A DNA stretch of 64,000 nucleotides, from contig NC_063262.1 of NCBI RefSeq assembly GCF_019578655.1, positions 12,531,582 through 12,595,581 of the forward strand, given 5' to 3'. Below, one piece after another: positions 23,153 through 34,082 of this stretch (its first letter is position 1; each line of letters starts with the position of its first letter). The DNA is from Ricinus communis. Taxonomy: Eukaryota; Streptophyta; Magnoliopsida; Malpighiales; Euphorbiaceae. The notes beneath the pieces were generated by a model that was not told where the DNA came from, ran no database searches, and worked only from the letters and a program-made list of their open reading frames with translations. The position numbers and the translations under genes are program-made.

Positions 23153-23970
23153 ATGGCTCACAATGACACCACAAAAATCACCAATATTGTGCTAAGAGGT
23201 AGCCAAAATTATTTTGAGTGGTCAAAGTCTATTTACATCGGTCTCAGCGGCAGAAAGAAATTGGGTTTCATCACTGGAAGTAAAAAGAAACCAAGACCAG
23301 TAAATCCAGAGGATCCAACAGAGGAAGAATCGGAAAAAATGGAGTGGCAAACGACTGACCATCTGGTCATGTCAATGATCACCAACACCATGGAAACATA
23401 AATTTCCCGACTCTGTATTTTAATGGATTCATCACAAGCAATTTAGGAATAGATGAAGGGTCTCTACGGGCACCAAAATAATTTGGCCCATATTTTCAGG
23501 CTCAAACAAGAGCTCTCTCAAATCACATAAGGAACCAAAAATTCATCAGAATATGCAACAGAAGTCTTAACAAGATGGGAAGAATTGCAGAGTTACTTAC
23601 CCCAAACAAACAACCCTGAAGAATTACAACGAAGGGAAGAACACTACCTTGTTTATACGTATCTGGGGGGTTTAGATTCCAGCTACGAAGGTTTGCGATC
23701 GCAAATCCTTCTCTCAAACAACCTACCAAAAATCGACGCGGTCATAGCCTTTATCCAGCAGGAAGAGACCCGACGCGCTACCATGAACAACAACTCTACC
23801 GAAGGATCAGAAAATCGGGCCCTTCTTGCTCGACACTCGAACCAAATAGGCACGCAACGCATACGGGGAGCGCCTGCTCCTGCAGAAAGGTGCGACCACT
23901 GCCGAAGGCAAGGTCACACCCACGACAGGTGCTGGCATCTTCACCCGAACCTGCGCCCATCTCATGGCTG
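23153..23970 (+). pseudogene. Copia-1 gag
   Basis: Starts MAHNDTTKITNIVLRGSQNY and continues FEWSKSIYIGLSGRKKLGFI, a copia Gag N-terminus. A stop occurs at 23399-23401 (after SMITNTMET). The capsid-like part resumes in another frame (23585 onward: QTNNPEELQRREEHYLVYTY, LGGLDSSYEGLRSQIL). Its end holds a zinc knuckle of form C-X2-C-X4-H-X4-C (CDHCRRQGHTHDRC, about 23890-23935) that would bind the RNA genome. The stop and frame changes make it non-functional. Confidence 0.9.
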
Positions 23971-24394
23971 AGGAGATCGAGGGAGTTATGCGAACAGTCG
24001 AAACGAGGGCGGAGGAAGAAAAGAAAGGGGAGAAAAGCGATTTGGGGGCGTCTGCCAGACAAACCCTAGAAATGACGCAAAATATGAAGAAATGGTTCGG
24101 GGCGACGTGGGAAGCCAACCGCACGGGTCGGGTCTGTGGCTTGGAGCGGGTAAGCTTAAGCAACCCGAGCCCACGAACTTCAGCACAACCAGTTGGCCCA
24201 TACAGAGTAATTCAGCCCAGCCCACCTTAATCTCTCCGGCCCGCTCGATCGACCCTACCGGACCCGATCCACTGTTGGTCAAATTCGGATCCAACCCAGT
24301 TTTTCCAACTGACCCGACCCGACTCAGCAGAAAATTTGCAACTCTCCCAGCTTATTTCTCAGCTCCAATTCCTCGTCAATCAACAGCAATCCCG

Positions 24395-25309
24395 TGGGTC
24401 AGGTTCAATTTCTAACTTTCAAAGTCATTTTACTCATTTTCACTCTCACGATTGGATTATTGATTCAGGAGCTACCGATCACATGACATGGGACCCTACA
24501 AAGCTTCACACTTTTGTCCCAATAGAATCTCAGCATGTTATTGTTGTCAATGGTGGCCAGCTCATCGCGGCACCTCTACTCTGCTTAATAAAACTATTCC
24601 TGATATTTTATTACTACCTGATTTCAAATCAAATTTATTATCTGTTGGCAAAATCACGCGTTATTTAAATTGTAATGTCATCTTCTCACCGAGTTCAGTC
24701 ATGTTTCAGGATCGCATCACAGGGAAGATGATTGGTGAGGGATACTGTAAAAATGGTCTCTACTACCTTCAAGACCCCATCAGACAATGTCTTGCATCGA
24801 CGAACCCAGTCGATCAGGGGATGCTGATGCATCGGCGGCTCGGCCATCCATCCGATCCACTTTTAGACAAGCTTTTTCCTTCCAAATTAAAATTCTGATG
24901 TTGTGATATTTGCAAATTTTCCAAACATACACGATTACCCTTTCCTTTATCTTCCAGTACTTCTGAAAACTTATTTGAATTAATTCACTCTGATGTTTGA
25001 GGCCCGACCCCTGTCACTTCTTATACTCATTTTTGCTATTTTGTCATATTTATTGATGATTATTCTCGCATTACTTGGCTTTACTTATTAAAAGGAAAAA
25101 ATGAAATCTTTACCTGCTTTCAAAATTTCTTTAATTTTATTCACAATCAATATAATGCCAAAATTAAAATTTTTCGTTTTGACAATGGCACAGAATATGT
25201 TAACAAAACCTTTTCTGAATTTTTTACCAGCACAGGTATTCTCCATCAGACTACATGTGTGAATACTCCCGAACAAAATGGAGTTGTAGAACGAAAAAAC
25301 AGGCACCTC
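24395..25309 (+). pseudogene. Copia-1 protease and integrase N-terminal part
   Basis: The aspartic protease active site is visible as WIIDSGATDHM at about 24450-24482. A frameshift follows. Then comes the pre-integrase domain (ITGKMIGEGYCKNGLYYLQD, then MHRRLGHPSD with the zinc-binding HxxxH start). The CxxC half and the core follow after a stop at 24896: HSDV (first Asp, with a stop right after it), FIDDYSRITWLYLLKGKNE, DNGTEYVN (second Asp) and EQNGVVERKNRHL (catalytic Glu). The reading frame ends inside the inserted element at 25310 and resumes at 31472. Confidence 0.9.
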
Positions 25310-26796
25310 TGATGGGCTCTTTATGCAACCTACACCTAAGGCAGTGTACCTATCGATGCAGTCTAGCACTAATGGCGAGTATCAAGGTCGTATTCCTCGA
25401 GAAAGTGAAAGCCCAGAGTTACTCCTTTGTTCTTTGTTATATTAACCTAAAATGGATAATGAATAAATTCTAAACTAACTATTAACTACAAGCTAAGTTC
25501 TGAGGGAGATGCAGGAGTAATTGATAAATGAAATAATCAAGACAAGAAGACAAACCCAAAGGGAATCTAAACTAGTTGGCAACCGAACAAAAGATAAAGG
25601 ATCGGTGAGTCTAATTATGCTACCCGTGGGTGATTCTTAGCATCAATTCGGTTTCTCTCTCGAGATAACCGAATTTCTAAACCTAATAACCTAAAGTTGG
25701 AATCTTTTCCTAACGATTGATTCTTAAATTAGCATTAAGCTTTAATTCGCCTCTATTAAGCTTTGTTAATTCTTAATCCGGCTAGTTAATTATCCTTATC
25801 TCTAAGCGATCATTAACCGGTTCTTGTTATTCAAAATTCTAATTGCCAAACGGATTTCTCAATCTCATAAAGCAATCTAAACATCACAATTCACAACGTC
25901 TCATGAATAATGCATAATCTTATTAATACTGAAAACAAAAAGAATACAAAACCAACTCAAACAATCCAACAATATAATATCAAGCCAATATAGTAAAGAA
26001 ATCCCAATGGATTAAATCAGTCTAGCTAAACATGTTCATGTTTAAAACAATCTAGGAAATCAATTACAATGAAAGAATAATGAAAATAAAACATGTACAC
26101 CCTTTTCTCTCGAATTGGATGAATAGCTTCAAATCTGGATCTACACTTTGATTAATCTCCCAAACTGTCTCTTGAATTGCTCCACTACTGTTTTACACTC
26201 GGAACCTTGCGATTCCGGGATTCTTACTCACTGCAACTCTCTCTTGCACTCAATACTGTACAGAAACCGAACCAGCCTCCAGGGCTCTATGTCACTCTTT
26301 TTCCCCGCTCTTCCCCTTTTCTAAGAAAAATTCATTTTTCTTATATATTTAACTCAGCACGGCCGGAGTCCATGCCGTGCTGAAACTGTGGATCTCACCA
26401 ACTAGGGTTTCATCATGACCGTGTTGCTTCCCGTGCTGGCCACCATGGGCCGTGCTGGAGGCTGTGGTGGCTACGAAAACCGTGCTCAAACCATTATTTT
26501 GAAGTCCAAGTTTCGATGGTTGGTCACGGCTAGAGTCCAGGCCGTGATGGTCAGCACGGCCTTGACTCAGGCCATGCTCAATGTGTGCAACGCGGGCTCT
26601 TGTCCGATCTTGATGAATTCTTGTCCATTTCCGCACGTATTGATCTATAATTGCTTAAACACCGATGATGGTCCTATAAATGTTCCTGAAATGCAAAAGA
26701 ACACAAAACACGGGTGATCTGGGAATAAAAGCACAATAATTGCTAAGAACATATGCAATAATATGCAAGCAAATATGTGTAAAACTATGCTCATCA
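25310..26796 (-). repeat. Left (3') LTR of the Athila derivative, 1487 bp
   Basis: Plus-strand reading starts TGATGGGCTC and ends CTCATCA. It aligns with 30035-31471 throughout but with very many substitutions and indels (clearly under 80% alike by eye). It contains GC-rich hairpins; one at 26353-26382 has a perfect 10-bp stem (tcagcacggc / gccgtgctga). Confidence 0.85.
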
Positions 26797-26834
26797 AATT
26801 ACCCCACACTTAAGCTATTGCTTGTCCTCAAGCA
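26797..26834 (-). other. Athila-type polypurine tract and 3' motif
   Basis: On the minus strand, 'gaggacaagcaatagc' leads into 'ttaagtgtggggtaatt' and then the LTR start TGATGAGC. This is the usual 3' end arrangement of plant Athila-type elements and fixes the left LTR's inner boundary. Confidence 0.75.
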
Positions 26835-28698
26835 ATTAACAACTCAACCCATAAAACTACAGTTAGCAATTCCTTTCGGTTTATGCCCTAGTCCACAATG
26901 AGAGTATTCAACACATCTCAAAGGATACTCAATCATAAATCAAATTACAAATCATTAACAAAGAATGGAAATAATATTAATGCATGAGTAACTTAAATGA
27001 CAACTCAACACAAACATCATGAACCAATGCCTCACAGGGATCACTCAAGTCGCTCAAAGTGTATATTAGGTGAATAACAAATCCCTCAAAGCAAATGCAC
27101 AAGACCCGCTCACTATAAGCTTGCTCATAAATCATATATTCGCTACTGTGAATAAGTAAATACCAAAATCAAAGGGTCTTTACCAAGGTTGAAATGGGGC
27201 TAAGGTAAAGGTACGGAGATTTGGATAGAAGTGTGAAAGTGCTAGAATTCGTGCGATAAACAATAGTATATGCTCAAAGGATTAAATGCCTAAGATCACA
27301 AAAAGAATCATTCACTAAAATCCCTACTTCATAGAATAACGCTCGCAAATGCTCTAAATCCAATAAAAAGATAAATAATTAAAGAGATTTGTTTATTATA
27401 TATTCTTTTTTTTTTCTTCTTCTTTTTTTTTCTCTTTTTTTTTTGTTTTTTTTTGAATAATAATGAACTAGCAGCTTATTAGCGACTGCTGCATACAACT
27501 CGAATAAACATAAAGAATAACAAATACAAATTGGATCAAAGGGAGCATTTAAAATATCAAAAAGATTTAATGAATTTACCAACATAGCAACTAGCATTTT
27601 AATCCCACATAAAGTTGAATAAATCACAGAAAGAAATTCCAACATAAGGGTAAAGGAAAGATAAATGTAAAGAATGGTATAATTGAAGTGTATATGTGTA
27701 GATTATGAAGAAAAGGTTAAGGCTCAAAAACTGGCTAACTAATGGAAACATAAGGTGATAGGCTTTTGGTCAAATGTGGTGAATCCTAAATCGCCCAAAT
27801 CATCTCATGGTATTCACAATATTCATGTAACTTCAACACGCATTACAAAGCAAGTTCTAGAAGCAAAGTTAAGTACAATGCACACTCAAACAAGAAATAT
27901 AAAGAGCATAAGTATAATGAATGCTCAACTGGCTCAAAATCTCACTTTCAGGTGTGGTATTAGGTGCAGTTGGTTCGCAACATCATCAATTGAATCATTA
28001 CTTAAGAAACACATGCATATGATATTATCAACGTTCTAAGTTAAAATTCGACAATTCGAAAAAACAATCAAATAACACCGGTTTAACCCGGCAGGGTTGA
28101 TGTGTAAAACACCATAAATTGTTTTCTAAGGACAATGAACAGCAAAGAAAAGTAACTACAATTCTATAAATCAAGTCATCAATCAGCTCAAAAATAGCAT
28201 ACTCAAGTGCATAAAAACACAGTGTCCTAACATCCCCTAAAAATACACAACACCTAGCCATAGCAATTTCAGATATATTAAAAATCCATATGAGAGATTA
28301 AGGTTTACCCATAAGTACCCCACACTTGAAGAACACACTGTCCTCAGTGTAAAATGTTATGGATACCCCACATGGAATGCTCAATTAAGAGAACAAAGGC
28401 AATAAAATCCAAGTGCATGACATGTATGAAAAATAAAGTAAATAAATGCAGAAAAATAAAAAGATCTAGGGGGACTCCACGATCATCCATCGAGGCCGAT
28501 GTTGTGGAAATTCAGTGCCTCCTCGGTAGAATCTGAAAATAATAAAATAAAGAAATAAAATTGAAATTGAAAATATGAAAACTAAAACTAATAAAATGTT
28601 TCAAAACAAAAAGGTTAAAAAATTAGAAATTAAAGATAAAAATTGGGGTGCCTCCCAAAAGTGCTTCTTTTTGATGTGATGAGTCTTCTTAGCTGGAC
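26835..28698 (-). mobile_element. Noncoding internal region of the Athila derivative
   Basis: No domain recognised. It contains a T/C-rich tract (27405-27453). At 28309-28345 there is a second purine-tract-like motif (minus strand: cactgaggacagtgtgttc, then aagtgtggggtac). This second copy may mark an older element end or a duplicated 3' region. Confidence 0.6.
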
Positions 28699-29571
28699 TC
28701 ATGGTGAAAGCAAACGGTAGGGATTGGCGACCATCCATCTTTCTTCCAAGCAAATGGCTTCAAATATCCGCTTAGAGGGATAATCGTCAACTTCCTCTTC
28801 CGACAAATAAGCAAGTTTGCCCGGTATGATGGGCAAAACTCCATCCTCATATATTTGCACGTAGTGATGATGCTCTAGGGGCTCTTCCAATTTGAAAGCT
28901 AGAGTTTTAACAATTGGAAGGATCAACGGTTGGGCAATTTCTTCAGGAGTGTTGATGGTTTTCTTCAGTCCTTGGCTTGGTTCACTTGCTAGGAGAAACT
29001 CGAGCTCCTCCAAGACTTCTTCATTGGATAACTCGTGCTCATCTTCCATCATCGAAGGAACTTGTGGAAAATCTACCAACAATTCCTCTAACTGCAACTC
29101 AGCATCATCAACTGTACATTCCAGTTGGTAGTCTTTCAGAGGGATTATGTTTGCCTCTTCCTTTTCTGGTTCCATCTCCATGTTCAAGAAATCGTCCTGC
29201 ACAGAAGCATTATCGTCAAACATAGTAGATAAATCAGAAAAATTCTCACCTGAACGCAAAGTGATGGCGCTCAAATGCTCCTCGGATTCAGTAGCGTTTG
29301 ATGGAGTTCCCCATTGTTCTGCCGCTAATAACTGAAAGATCAAGCCTACTTGATGCTCTATGTTCTTAATTGAGGCTTGTTGACCTTTAAGTACCCTCTC
29401 TGTTTGTTGGAATCTTTCCTCAAGACTTGTTATGAACCTCATCATCAGCTCCTCTGACACTAACTCTTCATCTTGAGTTGAAGGTGCAAGATTAGGGCTG
29501 CTTGATGTAGTTCGAATTCTAGTGGTTCTTGGCCATCTAAGCTCCATCCAAAGGGTGAATGAGTGCTTCAC
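28699..29571 (-). CDS. Acidic 290-residue ORF of the Athila derivative (Gag C-terminal relic)
   Basis: An open frame of 290 codons. Residues 40-90 look like the Gag C-terminus of Athila-type elements (helical LEERFQQTERVLKGQQ, IKNIEHQVGLIFQLLA, then SAITLRSGENFS with the family's ITLRSG motif). The middle is acidic and rich in Glu, Asp and Leu. Near the end, LEEPLEHHHYVQIYEDGV and LPIIPGKLAYLSEEE loosely resemble the segment before Athila RT (compare LELKQLPKHLKYAFL in element A). It thus seems to bridge gag and the pre-RT region with protease lost. An open frame this long in AT-rich repeat DNA may mean recent coding use. Whether it is translated is unknown, and it has no recognised catalytic domain. 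Confidence 0.6.
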   Translation of the reverse strand: MKHSFTLWMELRWPRTTRIRTTSSSPNLAPSTQDEELVSEELMMRFITSLEERFQQTERVLKGQQASIKNIEHQVGLIFQLLAAEQWGTPSNATESEEHLSAITLRSGENFSDLSTMFDDNASVQDDFLNMEMEPEKEEANIIPLKDYQLECTVDDAELQLEELLVDFPQVPSMMEDEHELSNEEVLEELEFLLASEPSQGLKKTINTPEEIAQPLILPIVKTLAFKLEEPLEHHHYVQIYEDGVLPIIPGKLAYLSEEEVDDYPSKRIFEAICLEERWMVANPYRLLSP

Positions 29572-30010
29572 TCTTGATTGTAGGTGCTTCCATACGAGTC
29601 ATTTGGCCAACTTCCGTATAATTCACATTCACGAGTTATAAGAACAATGAGCAACATCACTATACAATGGACAATCATTACATACATGTAAACCACAACA
29701 AAATTCATAAAAGACTTGAGATGAAAGGATAGGAGAAGAGAGTTGATCGGTAGGCCTGCAAAACGATTCCACTCGAGCATCTAAAGATGCACGGGCATCC
29801 TAATTTTTAGCACTCTCTTGGTTCCTGATCCCATTTTCCAATGTGTCATACAAAGAGTTTGAATTTAGCATTGAACCTCCTTACCATTCACTATCTGAAT
29901 CATAAACTTAAACTAAATAAATATGTATAAATAAAATAAAATAATAAGAAAGAAAGGAAAAAGAATGGCTAAATTAACAAATAGCAAATTTCACTCTAGT
30001 TTTCAAACAT

Positions 30011-30028
30011 TCCCCGGCAACGGCGCCA
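30011..30028 (-). other. Primer-binding site (tRNA-Asp), intact
   Basis: The minus strand reads TGGCGCCGTTGCCGGGGA, the usual Athila/Tat primer site complementary to tRNA-Asp, six bases inside the LTR. Confidence 0.93.
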
Positions 30029-30034
30029 AAAACT

Positions 30035-31471
30035 TGATGGGCTCTTTATGCAACTTACACCTAAGGCAGTGAACCTACCGATGCAGCCTAGCATTAGTGA
30101 GTATCAAGGTCGTATCCCTGGAGATCGGGTGAACCTAGAGTTACTACTGCTTGCTATGTTATCTAGTCTGAAATAGGGTGTGAAAGTTCTAACATACCAG
30201 CTAATGGTTATGAGTGCAATTAAGTAAATGAAGGACAATGGATAATCAAAAGACAATTGCAAAGAGAGAAACAAACCCAAAAGGGAGCCTAAGTGATGGA
30301 ATTCTAAAGATGGATTTTATGGATTGCCGATCTTGCTTACCCGTGCCTAAATCCTGAATTGAATCTCTGCCTCTCTCGAGCTTACCGGATTCCTAAACTG
30401 CACTAACCTAATGGAATCTCTTCCTATCGGATTACTACAGATTAGCATTAAGTATGATTTAAAACTATTAAGAGTTATTAGTTCTTAATTCGGCGAGTAA
30501 ATCAACCTTATCTCTAAGTGTTAACTACCAGTTCTTACTATTCAATGTCCAGTTGTAACAAGCATTTCTCAATGTCAAGAAACAACCTAATAAACAATTA
30601 ATACAACGTCTCAAATTAACTAAATCAAACTTTTATTGCTGAATAGCAAGAAGATTGCAAGAATGACAATTATAAAAACTAACAATTAAGCATAATCCAT
30701 CAACAAAGGTGAACCCTAATGGATTCAAAAGATCTAGCTACTCATGTTCATGGTTAAAGCAATTAGGGAACAAAATAAGGAAAAACAAATTAAAGGCATG
30801 TACACCCTTCTCTTTCAAGCTGAATGAGAAACCCTAAATTTGCAAATTCGAAATCTCAAACCCTAGTTGCCTCTTGAATGCTCCCAAAGTTTGTCTTGAT
30901 CTTCAATTCGATGTTGGAACAAGTGAAATCCCTCATTCAATTGATGAAATTGATCTCTCAAGGTCTATAATTGAGGTATAGGAAACAATTGATTAAGTGT
31001 GTGTCTTGGAATTGAGTCCAAAAATTGTCCCCCTTCAAAAAGAATTCAAAATCGCCTATATAGTTGATTCAGCATGGCCGGAGTCCAGGCAGTGCTGAAT
31101 CTGTGGAGTCTGTTGTGCTGACTCCGTCCAAGCCGTGCCCAAGCCGATGCTGAGCCACCACAGGCCATGCTGGAGGCCGTGGTGGCTACGGAAGTCGTGC
31201 TGAAATGGCACAATTTGGGATAGCCTCTTGGTAATTCAGCACGGCCGAAGTCCAGGCCGTGCTCAACCCTCGGGGTGCTAGTTCTCACCCAATTTGATGG
31301 ATTTTGGTCTGTAATCACACGTATTTCCCTCGATTATTGATGGTGTCCTTCGAAAATGACCTGAAACGAGAAAGGAAACAAAAGACAGGTGATTCTAGTA
31401 TAAAACGGGATAATCATGCATAAAAATGTAAACAATCGGGCATGAAAACATGTGTAGTATGATGCTTATCA
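30035..31471 (-). repeat. Right (5') LTR of the Athila derivative, 1437 bp
   Basis: Plus-strand reading starts TGATGGGCTC and ends GCTTATCA. It carries GC-rich hairpin motifs (tcagcacggcc paired with ggccgtgct variants) at about 31070-31110 and 31235-31265. The frame at 31046-31318 lies on these motifs and is not a gene. Confidence 0.87.
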
Positions 31472-31750
31472 CCTTGAAGTCACACGTACTTTACTTTTTC
31501 AACACAACGTACGCAATATTTTTTTGTCAGATGCCCTCCTAACCGCCACATACCTCATCAATCGTCTACCTAGTGTCCAGTTAAGAAACCTCAGTCCTCT
31601 TGAAATCCTCAAAAATCGCAAAATCGATCTTGGTCACCTCCGCGTCTTCGGTTGTACTAGCTTTATTCATATTAAAAGACAGCATAAACTCGATAGAAGC
31701 TCCGTCAAAACCCTATTCTTAGGTTACTCATCTGAAAAAATGGGTATAAG
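31472..31750 (+). pseudogene. Copia-1 integrase C-terminal part
   Basis: Resumes the integrase interrupted at 25309: LEVTRTLLFQHNV, then LSDALLTATYLINRLPS, LRNLSPLEILKNRKIDLGHL, RVFGCTSFIHIKRQ and VKTLFLGYSSEKMGI, all in copia order. A frameshift near 31750 leads towards the RT frame. Confidence 0.9.
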
Positions 31751-31858
31751 TGTTATGACCCCATCACTCACAAAACCTACTTCTCTCGGGACGTTTCCTT
31801 TACTGAACATGAATCCTACTATCCCCATGATCCAGTTAGCACCCCTACACCTCATCAT

Positions 31859-33451
31859 TTGTTATTTCCATCTAATATTTCCTTTTTTGACAGTTCAGCG
31901 CAGGACACTTACCCCGAGGGGGAGTCTGTTTCCAACTCTCCGGCAATTTCTTCAGGGGGAGATATTGCTAATGAGCCTCAAGAAGAAATTGCCTTACGCA
32001 GATCCACTCGAACTATCAGACCTCCTATCAAGTTAAGGGACTATGTGTCCTATGAGGTATCCTATCCTATCCAAAATTTTGTTACTTATAAGACCATATC
32101 AAATCAGTATAAAGCTTATTTAGGAAGTATCACTAAGCATATCGAACCTACCTCCTTTTATGAAGCTAACACCAACCCCTATTGGTGTAAGGCTATGGAG
32201 GAAGAACTTCAGGCCCTAGAACGAAATGACACCTGGGATCTTACTGTCTTGCCACCCAATAAAAAACCCGTAGGATGTAAGTGGTCGTATAAAATAAAAT
32301 ATAAGCATGATGGAACCATAGAGAGATTTAAGGCTAGGTTAGTAGCAAAAGGATTCACCCAAACCTATGGGGTCGACTACCAGGAAACCTTTGCTCCTGT
32401 AGCAAAAATGAGTACAGTCCGTATTTTGTTATCTGTTGCCACTAATTCAGGATGGAGCCTATTTCAAATGGACGTAAAAAATGCCTTCCTTCAAGGCTCT
32501 CTAGAAGAAGAAGTCTACATGACTCCTCCTCCCGGTTACAAGACTACTGTCGATCACTCTCTGGTATGTAAGCTAAAAAAGGCAATCTACAGATTGAAAC
32601 AATCTCCAAGAGCATGGTACACCAAGCTAAGCCATTTTCTTCTAAAAATTAATTTTCATAAATGCTTTTCTGATTCCTCTATGTTTGTAAAGCACACCCA
32701 CACGAGCACCATTATTATTCTAGTATATATTGATGACATCATCATAACAGGCAACAACAACCAAGAGATTGAAGAAGTAAAACTGAAGTTAAAAAGGGAA
32801 TTTGACATTAAAGATCTCGGTCAACTGACTTACTTCCTTGGAATAGAAATAGCCAAATCACATAAAGGCATATTTATGTCCCAAAGAAAGTACGTCCTTG
32901 ACTTACTAAGGGAAACTGGAAAAATAGGAGCCAAACCTATAAATACCCCCATGGAAACAAAAACTAAGCTCAATCTAGAAGATGGTAACCCGCTAAGCAA
33001 CATAGGTCACTATCAACGCCTAGTAGGAAAATTGATTTACTTAACTGTCATAAGGCCAGATATCACTTATGTTGTAAGTACAGTCAGCCAGTTTATGCAT
33101 GCTCCTCGTACCTCTCACTTAGATGCTATTGATAGAATCCTCAGATACCTTAAAGGCACTCCTGGCCAAGGAATTTGGATAAAAAATAATAATAATACTA
33201 ATACTATTGTTGGTTTCTCTGATGCAGATTGGGCAAGAAGTTGTGATAGAAAATCAACTTCAGGATTCTGCACCTTTGTAGGAGGAAACCTAGTAACTTG
33301 GAAAAGTAAAAAACAGTCTGTGACCGCAAGATCCAGCGCAAAAGCAGAATATCGAGCCATGGCTTCAACCGCTAGTGAGCTCATTTGGATCAAACAAGTT
33401 CTAACCGACATGAAAATAGAATGCACAGGACCTATGAAGATGTCTTTGTGA
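31859..33451 (+). CDS. Copia-1 reverse transcriptase-RNase H
   Basis: An open 530-codon frame. The RT starts near residue 126 (WDLTVLPPNKKPVGCKW) with LVAKGFTQTYGVDYQETFAP (162-180), first catalytic Asp205 in [10 protein letters not shown], and the active-site box at 290-293, which reads YIDD rather than the usual copia YVDD. Further motifs are LTYFLGIEI, the RLVGKLIYLTVIRPDI connection (387-402), and RNase H residues SDADWA (454-459) and SSAKAEYRAM (492-501). The frame ends MKMSL at 33451 where other copia elements continue into a further RNase H segment. That segment lies at 33450-33690 in another frame, so a frameshift cuts the domain. The first ATG used is inside the polyprotein, not a true start. 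Confidence 0.9.
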   Translation: MLFPSNISFFDSSAQDTYPEGESVSNSPAISSGGDIANEPQEEIALRRSTRTIRPPIKLRDYVSYEVSYPIQNFVTYKTISNQYKAYLGSITKHIEPTSFYEANTNPYWCKAMEEELQALERNDTWDLTVLPPNKKPVGCKWSYKIKYKHDGTIERFKARLVAKGFTQTYGVDYQETFAPVAKMSTVRILLSVATNSGWSLFQMDVKNAFLQGSLEEEVYMTPPPGYKTTVDHSLVCKLKKAIYRLKQSPRAWYTKLSHFLLKINFHKCFSDSSMFVKHTHTSTIIILVYIDDIIITGNNNQEIEEVKLKLKREFDIKDLGQLTYFLGIEIAKSHKGIFMSQRKYVLDLLRETGKIGAKPINTPMETKTKLNLEDGNPLSNIGHYQRLVGKLIYLTVIRPDITYVVSTVSQFMHAPRTSHLDAIDRILRYLKGTPGQGIWIKNNNNTNTIVGFSDADWARSCDRKSTSGFCTFVGGNLVTWKSKKQSVTARSSAKAEYRAMASTASELIWIKQVLTDMKIECTGPMKMSL

Positions 33452-33692
33452 TAATCGAGCGGCCTAGACACATCGCATCAAATCTAGTCTTCCATGAACG
33501 AACTAAACACATAGAGGTTGACTGTCACTTCATAAGAGAAAAGGTTCAATCCGGAGAAATTGAAACCCCATTCGTCAGAAGCAACGAACAACTAGCAGAC
33601 ATACTTACAAAAGCGCTTGACAAAGTACAGCATCAAAATCTTCTTAACAAGATGGGTTCTATCAATCTTTTTGAACCCAACTTGAGGGGGAG
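33450..33692 (+). pseudogene. Copia-1 RNase H tail and purine tract
   Basis: RHIASNLVFHERTKHIEVDC, HFIREKVQSGEIET and QLADILTKAL are the normal end of copia RNase H but out of frame with the RT ORF. The purine tract (gagggggag, about 33684-33692) abuts the 3' LTR. Confidence 0.9.
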
Positions 33693-34077
33693 TGTTAAAG
33701 ACCAACAAAAGAAAGAGTTACCCAGTCAAATAAACAAGAACCAAAGGGTAAAGGGACTAGCAGCATAGCCTCAGGTCTGTACAGCTCTCATCTGTACAGA
33801 CAACTCATCACAGGCCTGACAAAAAGGAAAAAGGGAGCAACCTTTCTTCCCTAAGGAAGAAAGGTCGCTTCAACCTATCCAAGATCAAAAAAATGAACGT
33901 TAACATAGACATAGGAGCTAAACTGGTAGCTTAAGGACCGTTACAAAGCTCAACCATGTATATAATAAAGCATACTCATTTGTAATACTTAGAATTCATT
34001 TGTAATAAAGCATACTCATTTGTAATACTTAGAATTCATACTGTAAAGAAATCATCATTGTACAAATATATTTCACA
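33693..34077 (+). repeat. Copia-1 3' LTR (385 bp)
   Basis: Longer than the 5' LTR because of two differences. A segment at about 33760-33820 with a perfect hairpin (33775-33784 pairs with 33792-33801) is absent from the 5' LTR, and about 40 bp are tandemly duplicated at about 33962-34040. Elsewhere the LTRs match closely. Confidence 0.93.
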
Positions 34078-34082
34078 AATAG

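Larger units (their letters stand above)
25310..31471 (-). mobile_element. Non-autonomous Athila-derived LTR element inside copia-1
   Basis: Minus-strand element with LTR-like ends at 25310-26796 and 30035-31471, an intact tRNA-Asp primer site (30011-30028) and an Athila-type 3' motif next to the left LTR. The internal part is only 3.2 kb and has one sizeable ORF, with no protease, RT or integrase domains recognisable. Copia-1 integrase reads ...ERKNRH before it and LEVTRTL after it, so it inserted within that codon run. The target duplication is short and imperfect (around 'cct'). The two LTRs differ far more than those of the surrounding copia-1, which a single simple insertion does not explain. 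Confidence 0.88.
22795..34077 (+). mobile_element. Ty1/copia element copia-1, interrupted
   Basis: LTRs at 22795-23086 and 33693-34077 start TGTTAAAG and end TTTCACA, flanked by a perfect AATAG duplication. An intact primer site (23087-23100) and purine tract (33682-33692) sit next to them. Between are gag with one zinc knuckle, protease, integrase, RT and RNase H in copia order. A 6.16-kb Athila-derived block (25310-31471) splits the integrase; without it the element is about 5.1 kb. Gag, integrase and the RNase H tail carry stops or frameshifts, while RT is open. The LTRs differ by about five substitutions plus indels, so this insertion looks fairly recent. Copia lineage not assigned. Confidence 0.95.
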
